From GCA-002727735 sp036159515 (GTDB taxonomy: Bacteria; Bacteroidota; Bacteroidia; Flavobacteriales_D; Parvicellaceae): a DNA stretch of 29,647 bases. Under the pieces are notes generated by a model. The model saw only the letters and a list, made by a program, of their open reading frames with translations, was not told the origin of the DNA and made no database searches. The position numbers and the translations under genes were made by a program. Positions 17,715-25,623 of the stretch are shown here, one piece after another. The first letter of the stretch is position 1; each line of letters opens with the position of its first letter. Location of the stretch: contig JAYYEV010000005.1 in the NCBI GenBank assembly GCA_036159515.1, positions 1 through 29,647 on the forward strand, given 5' to 3'.

Positions 17715-18256
17715 TCCCAACTGAAATACGTTTCAAATTCTAAATCAACATTTCTATACTTGTACTTGATTTTTTCTAAAAATCGATCATTTTTCCTCAT
17801 ACCTACATAATAAAAAGGATTGATTTCTGCCGAATCTACTGGTACCAAAAAAGGATCATCATAATCATAAAACACAATCCTGTATCCAGTATTTTCCCAT
17901 TCATCATTCTTAATTCCATTTCGATCTGAAAAATCAATAAACACATCGTTATCCAACATAGAAAAATTAACATTAAAAACATCTGATTCGTAAAGTAAAT
18001 CGCTACCAACATATACATCGAAAGTTAAATCCCACCAACTGAAAGGCTCATCCCACTCTACCCCATTTTCATCCGTATCAGAAATGTTAAAAATACGTAT
18101 GGAATCTATTGTTACATGGTTGTGATATTTACATCGGCCATTATCAACTGACCGGTGAGCATTATAATTATATGCTAACGGATCCATGCACCCTTTTTTA
18201 CAGCTTGGAGTAACGAATGTGATAAAAATAATGCATATTAAAGAAAGACCTCTCAT
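17711..18256 (-). CDS. Small lipoprotein with a Cys-Met-Asp-Pro motif, function unknown
   Basis: 181 residues with a signal and lipobox-like TPSC (Cys19). Just after it comes GCMDPLAYNYN followed by DNGRC, a two-Cys motif that recurs in Bacteroidota surface proteins; here there is one copy. The remainder (about 48-181) is a beta-rich, acidic and aromatic domain (SWWDLTFDVYVG, YDYDDPF) without a motif I recognise. It converges on the deacetylase-like gene with a four-base overlap of the stop codons and is divergent from the photolyase-like gene. It is probably a cell-surface or periplasmic lipoprotein. Confidence 0.72.
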   Translation of the reverse strand: MRGLSLICIIFITFVTPSCKKGCMDPLAYNYNAHRSVDNGRCKYHNHVTIDSIRIFNISDTDENGVEWDEPFSWWDLTFDVYVGSDLLYESDVFNVNFSMLDNDVFIDFSDRNGIKNDEWENTGYRIVFYDYDDPFLVPVDSAEINPFYYVGMRKNDRFLEKIKYKYRNVDLEFETYFSWD

Positions 18257-18385
18257 TAAAAATAAATATTGTAAAACATGAACAGTTCTATAAAACTACT
18301 TAAAATTAACAATAGTTATGCCAATAATTAAATCTCACCTTAAACAGGTTAAGGGTAATCCATTTTAATAGTAGACTTTTGAGGA

Positions 18386-19474
18386 GTGGAAGTCAATATA
18401 GACAATTTAATTGAAGTCATTTCAAAGTTAGATGTTTCTGCCTACGCAAGGACAAGAAACTTTAAAAACGGAGCTGTTAGCAAATTGTCACCTTACATCT
18501 CAAGAGGTGTAATTTCTACCAAATTTGTACTGGAAATACTCTTGAAAAAAGAGAACGATAAAAAGAAAATGGAAAAATTTTTTCAAGAACTAGTTTGGAG
18601 GGATTATTGGCAAAAAATATGGCAAAGAAATCAAAATTTACTTACTGACCTAAAATACCCCCAACATCCAGTGAAATTCAGGAGCATTCCCAAAGCTATT
18701 GTGGAAGCAGAAACAGGAATAAGCGCTATGGATGAATGTATACAAGAATTTTACGAAACAGGGTACATTCACAATCACATGAGAATGTATATCGCTGCTG
18801 TATGTTGTAACATTGGTCAATACCATTGGCTAAATCCAGCACAGTGGATGTACTATAACCTGCTAGATGGTGATTGGGGAAGCAATGCCCTCAGTTGGCA
18901 ATGGGTGGCTGGCACAACCCGACAAAAAAAATACATAGCCAATCAAGAAAACATCAATAAATACTTTTCTACTCACGACTTCAACACATTTTTGAATAAG
19001 TCTTACGAAGAACTGTATTCATTTAACGAAATTCCAGAAGTGTTGAAACCTACTTCCTCATTAACTTTAAAAACCAACCTTCCTGAAAAACGAAAACTTA
19101 AAATAGACGATGAAAAAGACACCTACATTTTTAATTCTTACAATTTAGATCCCATGTGGAGTAAAAACAAAGACGTAAATCGAATATTATTATTGGAACC
19201 CTCTCATTTTTCTACATATCCTGTATCTGAGCATGTGTTGTCATTCATATTGAAAATGGCGTCAGAAATAAAAGACATTCAAATAGCCGTAATGGAATTT
19301 GATCAACTTCATGAATTACTTCCTCCAAAAAAGGAAATTCATTACAAAGAACATCCCTTTTCAAATCATTACAAAGGAGTTTTAACAGAGAGAGATTGGA
19401 TTTTCCCAAATGTGGAAGCAACAGGATCTTTCTTTAATTATTGGAATAAAGGAATAAAACAATTTAAATCATGA
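18386..19474 (+). CDS. Photolyase/cryptochrome FAD-binding domain protein without N-terminal antenna domain
   Basis: 362 residues. Residues about 15-200 are a photolyase-type FAD-binding helical domain: YARTRNFKNGAVSKLSPYISRG, FFQELVWRDYW, GYIHNHMRMY, then LDGDWGSNALSWQWVAGTT, the segment that packs around FAD in photolyases. The alpha/beta antenna domain that normally precedes it is absent. Instead a linker leads to a C-terminal alpha/beta-like stretch (about 245-362) with RILLLEPSHF, a helix, IQIAVMEFDQL and KEHPFSNHYKG...RDWIFP. Such FAD-domain-first proteins exist in other Bacteroidota as I recall; their activity is not known to me. The start is GTG at 18386. The stop overlaps the next gene by four bases, making an operon with the flavin reductase-like and DUF2256-like genes. 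Confidence 0.88.
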   Translation: MEVNIDNLIEVISKLDVSAYARTRNFKNGAVSKLSPYISRGVISTKFVLEILLKKENDKKKMEKFFQELVWRDYWQKIWQRNQNLLTDLKYPQHPVKFRSIPKAIVEAETGISAMDECIQEFYETGYIHNHMRMYIAAVCCNIGQYHWLNPAQWMYYNLLDGDWGSNALSWQWVAGTTRQKKYIANQENINKYFSTHDFNTFLNKSYEELYSFNEIPEVLKPTSSLTLKTNLPEKRKLKIDDEKDTYIFNSYNLDPMWSKNKDVNRILLLEPSHFSTYPVSEHVLSFILKMASEIKDIQIAVMEFDQLHELLPPKKEIHYKEHPFSNHYKGVLTERDWIFPNVEATGSFFNYWNKGIKQFKS

Positions 19475-20112
19475 TGACTTTTTTCAGCGAAGAGGATATA
19501 ATCCATATGCCAAAAGTAAGGCGGTTAAATATTATAAACAGTATTACTGGAATTAAACCTGCGAACTTGATTGGTACTATGGATAAAAATAACAATCTAA
19601 ATTTGGCTATTTTCAGTAGCGTGGTACATCTTGGAAGTAATCCTGCACTGATTGGTTTTATTTTAAGACCACAACAAAAAGTAAGAAGACACACATACGA
19701 AAACATTATTCAAAACGGATATTATACCATCAATCATTTACCAAGCAATAAAACATTAGAGGGACACTTTACATCAGCTAAATTTGACAAAGAAATTTCT
19801 GAGTTTGATGCATGCCACTTTACGCCTGAATTTCAACACAATTTTCCAGCGCCATTTGTGAAGGAAAGTAATCTCAAAATGGGATTAAAACACGTAGAAA
19901 GTATTCCTATTGAATACAATGATACCGTAATGGTAGTAGGAAAAATAATACAAGTATATGTGGCTGAAAATACGCTTAGCGAGGAGGGTTACATTAATCT
20001 TGAAGAAGCAAAATCTGTTGGGATTAGTGGACTAAACACCTATTACGATCTTAAAAAAATAGACTCTTACCCCTACGCAAGACCCCATGAAATTCCTGAT
20101 TTTAAATCATGA
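19471..20112 (+). CDS. Flavin reductase-like (FMN-binding split barrel) protein
   Basis: 213 residues of the flavin reductase-like / flavoredoxin group, which binds FMN and transfers electrons from NAD(P)H to free flavin or a partner. The split-barrel core is seen in ANLIGTMDKNNNLNLAIFSS (about 31-50), the PALIGFILRP strand (58-67), HTYENIIQNGYYTINHLP (74-91) and a later VVGKIIQVYV strand. No signal peptide, so cytosolic. It overlaps both neighbours by four bases, which ties it to the FAD-domain protein upstream; a plausible job is keeping that protein's FAD reduced or supplying reduced flavin. That coupling is inference. Confidence 0.87.
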   Translation: MMTFFSEEDIIHMPKVRRLNIINSITGIKPANLIGTMDKNNNLNLAIFSSVVHLGSNPALIGFILRPQQKVRRHTYENIIQNGYYTINHLPSNKTLEGHFTSAKFDKEISEFDACHFTPEFQHNFPAPFVKESNLKMGLKHVESIPIEYNDTVMVVGKIIQVYVAENTLSEEGYINLEEAKSVGISGLNTYYDLKKIDSYPYARPHEIPDFKS

Positions 20113-20270
20113 AAGGAAATAAAAGCTACCTTGATAAAAAGATTTGCATGACATGTGAAAGGCCATTCACCTGGAGAAAAAAATGGAGTAAAAATTGGGA
20201 GAGTGTGAAATATTGTAGTGCTAGGTGTAAATCACAAAAAAACCTAAAAGAGAATACCACAAGTATCTAA
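20109..20270 (+). CDS. DUF2256-like small zinc-ribbon protein
   Basis: A 53-residue gene starting with ATG at 20109, overlapping the flavin reductase stop by four bases and ending TAA at 20270. It holds two Cys pairs, CMTC (Cys13, Cys16) and CSARC (Cys36, Cys40), around a basic, Trp-rich centre (PFTWRKKWSKNW), which is the DUF2256 pattern (Cys-x2-Cys, PFxWRKKW, KYCSxRC). The four Cys probably bind zinc. From memory DUF2256 proteins are often encoded next to, or fused with, cryptochrome/photolyase-like proteins, which fits this operon exactly. Biochemical function unknown. Confidence 0.85.
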   Translation: MKGNKSYLDKKICMTCERPFTWRKKWSKNWESVKYCSARCKSQKNLKENTTSI

Positions 20271-20285
20271 ATTTTATATTTGAAC

Positions 20286-21179
20286 ATGTCATCTATATTA
20301 GAAGTAAAAAACCTTTGCAAATCTTACCAAAGTTTCAAAGCTGTTGATGACATTTCGTTTCATGTCAACAAAGGAGACATTTATGGGTTTTTGGGACCTA
20401 ATGGCGCAGGAAAGAGTACAACACTAAGAATGATACTAGGGTTAATTAGACCTGATAGTGGATTAATTCAACTAAACAATGAACGAGTTGATTACCAAAA
20501 CAAAAAGTATTTAAATCAAATAGGTGCGTTAATAGAAAGGCCTGACTTTTACAAAAATCTATCTGCTTACGAAAATTTAAAAATTCTGTACAGGATGTCT
20601 AAGCTTAGAGACATTCAAATCATTGATGATGTACTTAAAGAAGTAGATCTATTAGAACGGAAAAAAGACAAGGTTGGAGGTTACTCACAAGGAATGAAAC
20701 AACGATTAGGTATAGCTCAAGCATTAATGCATCAGCCTAGTTTAATCATATTAGACGAACCTTCTAATGGACTTGATCCACAAGGACAAGCCGATATGAG
20801 AGAACTTATTTTAAGAATCAACAAAGAAAGAGGGATTACCGTTGTGATATCTAGTCACATACTGGCCGAAATTGAAAAAATTTCTAACCGGATGATTGTA
20901 ATTAACAAAGGAAGAAAAATCGCTGAAGGTGAAGTAAGTCAATTAATGTCTAGTGATTCGATTAAAATCCAAATTAAAACAGACTCACACACTGCATTTG
21001 AAAGTTATTGTAATACACATCAGATAGATTTCACAAGTGAAAATGAATCATATTATTTACAATGGGAAGAATCCAAGATTAATGTGCTGATTAAATCCCT
21101 CCATGATGAAAATATTTCTCTTTACGAAGTCAAGCAACTGAAAACACTTGAAGAATACTTTTTAAACCTCACCAATTGA
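20286..21179 (+). CDS. ABC-2 type transporter ATP-binding protein
   Basis: 297 residues from the ATG at 20286 (a TTG two codons upstream is possible but unnecessary). Nucleotide-binding domain with Walker A GPNGAGKST (37-45), signature YSQGM (133-137), Walker B LIILDEP (153-159), D-loop GLDPQG and switch His191 (SSHIL). A C-terminal extension of about 80 residues follows. The overall look is that of the single-domain ATPases paired with ABC-2 permeases (antibiotic, lipid or metabolite export, or energising outer-membrane maintenance). The last four bases overlap the permease start. The substrate is not evident from the sequence. Confidence 0.94.
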   Translation: MSSILEVKNLCKSYQSFKAVDDISFHVNKGDIYGFLGPNGAGKSTTLRMILGLIRPDSGLIQLNNERVDYQNKKYLNQIGALIERPDFYKNLSAYENLKILYRMSKLRDIQIIDDVLKEVDLLERKKDKVGGYSQGMKQRLGIAQALMHQPSLIILDEPSNGLDPQGQADMRELILRINKERGITVVISSHILAEIEKISNRMIVINKGRKIAEGEVSQLMSSDSIKIQIKTDSHTAFESYCNTHQIDFTSENESYYLQWEESKINVLIKSLHDENISLYEVKQLKTLEEYFLNLTN

Positions 21180-22012
21180 TAAGACTCATAAACATAGAGC
21201 TATTCAAAATCGTAAAAAAGCCTAGAACGTATATTGGTTTTCTAGCCATCTTTCTTATTGTGGGAGCACTGCAGTTGGCGATGTATTTTGAAGGTGAAGA
21301 ATTAATTTCTATAGCTATACAAAACCTAGAAAACGACTTTAGATTAGAAGGTAAAATAATCAATGCCAATTTACTTACCTACATTTTATTGAATAGCATC
21401 ATCATACATATACCGATCCTCATTTGTTTAGTAACTGGAGATGCTATTGCTGGAGAAGCAGCAACTGGAACATTGAGGTTAATATTACAAAGGCCTTTTA
21501 AAAGAACTGAAATTTATATAGCAAAAGCGGTTACAGGTTTCATTTACGCCATTGCATTAATGGTTTTTTTAGCAGGAATGACTTATGGGTTAGGATTGTT
21601 ATTATTTGGCACAGGAGATTTAATTGTTCTTAGAAGAGGGGTAACCGTAATATCAAGTGACGATGTGAGTTGGCGTTTCTTTTATGCTTTTTGCTCTGGT
21701 ACACTTTCTATGATCGTGGTGGCTTCGTTATCCATGATGATTTCGTCATTTGTAAATAATGCCATCGGTCCTATAGTAGGCACGATAGCTATACTAATTG
21801 GATTAAACATTATTTTCACTTTAGGAGCACCTATATTTAAAGATATCCTGCCTTATGTTTTTACTAGTCATTTTATTAAGTGGCAATATTTTTTCGATTT
21901 TGATATAGATAAGTTGGCTCTTCAACAATCTGTATTGGTACAGTTTATTTACATTTTGATTTTCAACCTGATCGGTATTTGGAACTTCAATAGAAAAGAT
22001 ATTTTGACATGA
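21176..22012 (+). CDS. ABC-2 type transporter permease
   Basis: 278 residues with six predicted transmembrane segments (about 16-35, 66-87, 116-143, 165-192, 195-222 and 250-270). The N-terminus IRLINIELFKIVKKPRTYIG is typical of ABC-2 permeases. AGEAATGTLRLILQRP (about 90-105) is the cytoplasmic loop usually seen in these subunits. The start is TTG at 21176, overlapping the TGA of the ATPase gene. A permease this short would work as a homodimer or hetero-partner with the ATPase dimer. The four-base overlap at its end joins it to the LolA-like gene. Confidence 0.9.
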   Translation: MIRLINIELFKIVKKPRTYIGFLAIFLIVGALQLAMYFEGEELISIAIQNLENDFRLEGKIINANLLTYILLNSIIIHIPILICLVTGDAIAGEAATGTLRLILQRPFKRTEIYIAKAVTGFIYAIALMVFLAGMTYGLGLLLFGTGDLIVLRRGVTVISSDDVSWRFFYAFCSGTLSMIVVASLSMMISSFVNNAIGPIVGTIAILIGLNIIFTLGAPIFKDILPYVFTSHFIKWQYFFDFDIDKLALQQSVLVQFIYILIFNLIGIWNFNRKDILT

Positions 22013-22644
22013 TTAGATGGTTATTCATATTACTTTTTGGCTTCTCCACAAGCTTAATTACTGCTCAATCTAATGATGCTAAAAAAAGGATGCTTAACAT
22101 GGTTGAAAAACTGGAAAAAGTTCCACCCTACACGTGTGATGTCAATATTAATATCGATGTTAAATTCATAAGAATTAAAGAAAGAGTAGGAAAGATGATC
22201 TATCGATCACCCGATGATATAGATTACAACATCAAAGGATTTGCCTTTTTACCCAAAAAAGAGATGGGAACCACATCCACCTCTTTATTTAAAGAAGATT
22301 TTATTGCTATTGATATGGGTAAAGAAAATGAAGATCAAATAATCAAGGTTATCCCTATGGATATCAACTCTGAAATTGTAACCGGGCAGTTTTGGATTGA
22401 TTCCGCTGATTTAATTCAAAAAATGATATTGATAACTAAAGAAAAAGGAAGTTATACAGCTGAAATGAACTACAGCGATACTCCATTTGATTTACCTAGT
22501 AAAATTAGCATGTCATTTGATGTTAAAAATCAAAAAATGCCTGCTCTACTCACTGGAGACTTAGAAGGTTATACTGAAGAAATGGATGAAGACGAGGTAT
22601 CAAAGGGTACCATTACCATTACATATTCTAATCATCAGTTCTGA
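22009..22644 (+). CDS. LolA-like periplasmic protein (outer-membrane lipoprotein-sorting family)
   Basis: 211 residues with a signal peptide ending Ile-Thr-Ala-Gln (about 1-19). The body is a half-barrel-like series of strands: YTCDVNINIDVKFIRIKERVGKMIYRSPDD, GQFWIDSADLIQKMILIT, and GTITITYSNH at the end. The pattern 'fWID..d..i.K' with a preceding polymer of strands is that of LolA/LolB-fold proteins, which carry lipids or lipoproteins across the periplasm. It is coupled by a four-base overlap to an ABC-2 transporter, so it may hand on or accept a hydrophobic cargo. Assignment to the fold is moderate; function is inferred. Confidence 0.65.
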   Translation: MIRWLFILLFGFSTSLITAQSNDAKKRMLNMVEKLEKVPPYTCDVNINIDVKFIRIKERVGKMIYRSPDDIDYNIKGFAFLPKKEMGTTSTSLFKEDFIAIDMGKENEDQIIKVIPMDINSEIVTGQFWIDSADLIQKMILITKEKGSYTAEMNYSDTPFDLPSKISMSFDVKNQKMPALLTGDLEGYTEEMDEDEVSKGTITITYSNHQF

Positions 22645-23153
22645 TGGTTACATCAAAGGAAATTATAAAAATACTTGAACTAACTCCCCACCCAGAAGGA
22701 GGTTATTTTAAAGAAACATATAGGAGTAAAGGAGTTATAAAGAATAATTCCTTAGACTTTTTAACAGATGGGATTAGAAATTACAGTACGTCTATTTATT
22801 TTCTACTGGATCAAATGGACTACTCCGCTTTTCACAGAATTAAGCAAGATGAAATATGGCATTTTTATTTAGGCTCTACCCTCCTACTACATACCATAAA
22901 TCCTAATGGGAAATATGATTGCATAAGGATTGGAAACAACATTAAAAATGGAGAAGTACTTCAATATGTAGTCCCAGCAGGTACTTGGTTTGCATCTGAA
23001 ATAGAAAATAAGAACGAGTTTGCATTATGTGGATGTACAGTGAGTCCAGGATTTGACTTCAATGATTTTGAAATGCCTGATAAAGACAAACTCTTGGAAA
23101 TGTTTCCATTGCATGATGAAATCATAAATAGATTGGGCTATTCAAAAGAATGA
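22644..23153 (+). CDS. Cupin, DUF985 family
   Basis: 169 residues of the DUF985/cupin_5 family. It opens with LTPHPEGGYFKETYRS (about 13-28), the family signature, then SIYFLL, FHRIKQDEIWHFYLGS (His64, Glu70, His73 as likely metal or ligand residues), VVPAGTWFAS (109-118) and CTVSPGFDFNDFE (131-143). The fold is a single beta barrel; a sugar or nucleotide-sugar has been suggested as ligand in the family, but no activity is established that I can name. Cytosolic. Its ATG overlaps the stop of the LolA-like gene by one base; its 3' end overlaps the convergent lipoprotein gene by 16 bases. Confidence 0.88.
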   Translation: MVTSKEIIKILELTPHPEGGYFKETYRSKGVIKNNSLDFLTDGIRNYSTSIYFLLDQMDYSAFHRIKQDEIWHFYLGSTLLLHTINPNGKYDCIRIGNNIKNGEVLQYVVPAGTWFASEIENKNEFALCGCTVSPGFDFNDFEMPDKDKLLEMFPLHDEIINRLGYSKE

Positions 23154-23557
23154 TAGACTTCTAACTGGTCATCCGAAATCGAAATAATTTCCATTTTATC
23201 CTCATAATTTGCTATACATCCTGATATGTATGTGTGTATTATTTTACGGCTTCCATCACATTCCCAACTCCCATTGGATAAACCATATGGAGGTGTACCA
23301 CAAAAACCAATTACATTCATTACTTCAGAAGTGTAATCTTGGTTTAACTTAAATCCAACTTTCATATTGTCAAAATCAGTCACAGCACGGTAAATTGCCG
23401 TATAACCCATGTTTGATTGATCGTAAAAAGTGGTATCTATTTGCCAATATGTGTCCATTATTAAATTCTCCATACTGGAACTCAAACAACTGTATTGTCC
23501 CGATTTTGAACAGGAATTGAATAACAATATCAAAAAAAACAAATGGACTATCTTCAC
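23138..23557 (-). CDS. Small lipoprotein, function unknown
   Basis: 139 residues with a short signal and lipobox (FNSC, Cys16). The rest is a small beta domain with four further Cys; SNGSWECDGSRKI and DDQLEVYHSFE resemble the lipocalin-like 'G.W......L.l' pattern of small Bacteroidota lipoproteins. The start is GTG at 23557: a TAA lies a few codons upstream in frame and no ATG follows early enough to keep the signal. The gene is convergent to the cupin (16-base overlap) and divergent from the DUF1569 gene. A 12-base perfect palindrome sits just before its start. Confidence 0.65.
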   Translation of the reverse strand: MKIVHLFFLILLFNSCSKSGQYSCLSSSMENLIMDTYWQIDTTFYDQSNMGYTAIYRAVTDFDNMKVGFKLNQDYTSEVMNVIGFCGTPPYGLSNGSWECDGSRKIIHTYISGCIANYEDKMEIISISDDQLEVYHSFE

Positions 23558-23616
23558 AATTGTAAATTTACATTATTCTTTTCATTTTAAGATATTTAAT
23601 AAAAAATTGAACACGA

Positions 23617-24081
23617 ATGACTAAGCCCAAAGAAATTGAACTTCTTTCCATAAATGAAATCATTCAAATACTGAAATCTATTTCTGATGAAATAACTCCA
23701 ACTTGGGGCAAAATGAATGTGTCCCAAATGCTAAAGCATTGCGCGTGTTTTATTGATTTATACAGTGGTAAAACAAATGTTAATTGGGTCATGAGATTCT
23801 TTGGAAAGTTATTTGGTTTTATTTTTTTACAATATGTAATGAAATTAGATCCTAGAAAAACTCCTAAAAATCTTTCTACTTCTTCATTCATGAAAGTTAC
23901 TTCACTTGAACTCAATATTGAAAATGAAAAAAATACTTTAATTAGGAAGTTATCCGAATTAGAACACCTTGAGGATATTGTTAATCACCCTATTTATGGG
24001 AAAATGACTAAAGAAAAAACATTATTTTTGATCAAGCATCATATTATGCACCATCTTAATCAGTTCGGATTATTAAAATAA
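23617..24081 (+). CDS. DUF1569 (DinB-like) protein
   Basis: 154 residues of a DinB-like four-helix-bundle family. Conserved parts: WGKMNVSQMLKHC with His41, LDPRKTPKNL near 77-86, and HHIMHHLNQFGLL at the C-terminus with His141/His142 and His145/His146. In DinB-fold proteins three such His bind a metal and activate a thiol (bacillithiol-type transfers); here the equivalent residues are present, but the reaction is unknown. Cytosolic. The stop overlaps the next start by one base, so it is co-translated with the small outer-membrane protein. Confidence 0.82.
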   Translation: MTKPKEIELLSINEIIQILKSISDEITPTWGKMNVSQMLKHCACFIDLYSGKTNVNWVMRFFGKLFGFIFLQYVMKLDPRKTPKNLSTSSFMKVTSLELNIENEKNTLIRKLSELEHLEDIVNHPIYGKMTKEKTLFLIKHHIMHHLNQFGLLK

Positions 24082-24770
24082 TGAGATATATAAGCTTACT
24101 ACTTGTCTTTTTAGGATATGAAGCTATAGGCCAAACTATAGCCACAGACAGACCAAGTGCGTTAACCGAAAACTCCACTACTTTATATGAAAATGGAATT
24201 CAGATGGAATCGGGTTTTCTAATTAATCTAGATTCTGGAGAAACACAATCTATCTCTGCTCCAAATTTACTTCTTAGATATGGATTGACAGAAAAAACAG
24301 AACTAAGACTAATGAATGATGTACTGGTTAATACAGCAAGCGTTGAGCTTGGAGTATGGACTATTGGAACCAAAATTCAATTGTTTAAAAGTGATAAAAT
24401 AAACTTATCTGTTTTATCATCCATTCAATTACCTAACGATTATGATGAAATTGGTTTCATATTCGATCAACCCATTAATGCTAAACTAATTGGAAATTAT
24501 GCAGTAAGTAATGCTAACTCTGTGGGGTACACTATTGGATACACAATGAACTACAATGAGATAGGATATTCCCTTTTTCTAGGACATACTTTTTCTGAAA
24601 AAACGAGTGGTTTTATTGAACTGTTTGGCTTAAATAATCAATTAAATGTTGATGCTGGATTTGCATATTTAATTAAAGATAAATTACAATTGGATGCTTA
24701 TTTTGGAACAGGACTTAATAATAAAATGACTTTTGCTTCCGTTGGTTTAAGTTATCTATATCTAAAGTAA
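24081..24770 (+). CDS. Small outer-membrane barrel, MetA-pathway transporter-like
   Basis: 229 residues with a signal peptide ending Ala-Ile-Gly-Gln (about 1-18). Immediately after comes IATDRPSALTE, the motif with which Bacteroidota members of the 'MetA-pathway of phenol degradation' outer-membrane family begin, then LLRYGLTEKTELRLMND and alternating strands to a C-terminal SVGLSYLYLK. No catalytic motif. The family name does not imply a phenol substrate here. It follows DUF1569 and abuts the FISUMP lipoprotein gene with no gap. Confidence 0.75.
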   Translation: MRYISLLLVFLGYEAIGQTIATDRPSALTENSTTLYENGIQMESGFLINLDSGETQSISAPNLLLRYGLTEKTELRLMNDVLVNTASVELGVWTIGTKIQLFKSDKINLSVLSSIQLPNDYDEIGFIFDQPINAKLIGNYAVSNANSVGYTIGYTMNYNEIGYSLFLGHTFSEKTSGFIELFGLNNQLNVDAGFAYLIKDKLQLDAYFGTGLNNKMTFASVGLSYLYLK

Positions 24771-25613
24771 ATGACATTTAATTTAAAACTGGTCTTCTTT
24801 CTGAGTCTTACACTGTTTTTAGGTTGTACCAAAAGCAATCAAGAGTCTATTGTGTCTTTTAGAGATGGTGGAGGATTAACCGATATTGAAGGAAATTCAT
24901 ATCCTTCTGTAATCATAGAAAACAACAATGGCTGGAGTCAAGAGTGGATGCTAGTAAATTTAAAAACAGGTACTTACAATGATGGAAACCCTATATCTCA
25001 AGCCATTTCAGATGTGACTTGGAGAAACAATGTAACTGGTGCTTGGTGTTATTATGAAAATGACCAACAATATGAAAACAAATATGGTAAATTATATAAT
25101 TGGTATGCATTAATTGGAGATACCATCGAGGTTCCTCGATATTATTGGGTCAATAGTTCTGATCCTAATGTGGATTCAGTAAGGATTTTAATCAATTCAT
25201 ACAGTACCGGAGATGGTGCCATATTAAGTACGATTTACGAAGATTCATTAACGTGTAAAATTTGCCCTGACGGCTGGCGTGTTCCCTATGAAGAAGATTG
25301 GATTGACTTAATCATGGTCCTTGGATATGCCAATGTTGCTGGAGGTAAAATGAAAGATACCAGTTCCATTTGGAATGAGCCCAATTACGGTGCAACAAAT
25401 AAATCTGGTTTTAGCGGGTTACCTGGGGGGTTAAGAAAAGAAGACGGAAGTTTTCTCTACGAAGGAGAAATGGGAAGATGGTGGTGTTTTGAAGATGTGT
25501 ATGAAGATTATGTTCATACAAGACCATTAATGTATGACACTGAAACTACACTCAACCATTATGTTTTTGAAAAAGCAGGTGGATTATCTGTTCGTTTGAT
25601 TAAAATCAAGTAA
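24771..25613 (+). CDS. FISUMP-domain lipoprotein
   Basis: 280 residues with lipobox FLGC (Cys19). The Fibrobacter succinogenes major paralogous (FISUMP) domain spans roughly 50-280: EWMLVNLKTGTYNDG, YGKLYNWYAL (105-114), CPDGWRVP (165-172), DWIDLI, SGFSGLPGGLR (212-222), and a final LSVRLIK. The domain is common in surface lipoproteins of Bacteroidota and Fibrobacteres; its role is unknown, probably adhesion or glycan contact. It sits directly before the GH53 galactanase gene, also a lipoprotein, so both may act together at the cell surface. Confidence 0.85.
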   Translation: MTFNLKLVFFLSLTLFLGCTKSNQESIVSFRDGGGLTDIEGNSYPSVIIENNNGWSQEWMLVNLKTGTYNDGNPISQAISDVTWRNNVTGAWCYYENDQQYENKYGKLYNWYALIGDTIEVPRYYWVNSSDPNVDSVRILINSYSTGDGAILSTIYEDSLTCKICPDGWRVPYEEDWIDLIMVLGYANVAGGKMKDTSSIWNEPNYGATNKSGFSGLPGGLRKEDGSFLYEGEMGRWWCFEDVYEDYVHTRPLMYDTETTLNHYVFEKAGGLSVRLIKIK

Positions 25614-25623
25614 ATTGAAGTGC

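Noticed and set aside
18338..18354. CCTTAA-ACAGG-TTAAGG inverted repeat before the photolyase-like gene.
   Set aside because: Arms of only six bases, no T-tract and no similar site noticed elsewhere in the window; too weak to call an operator or terminator.
20275..20282. TATATTTG, an exact match to the Bacteroidota -7 consensus, just before the ABC ATPase gene.
   Set aside because: The ATG at 20286 is only three bases further on, so transcription would start at or inside the start codon; chance match in AT-rich sequence is more likely than a leaderless message.
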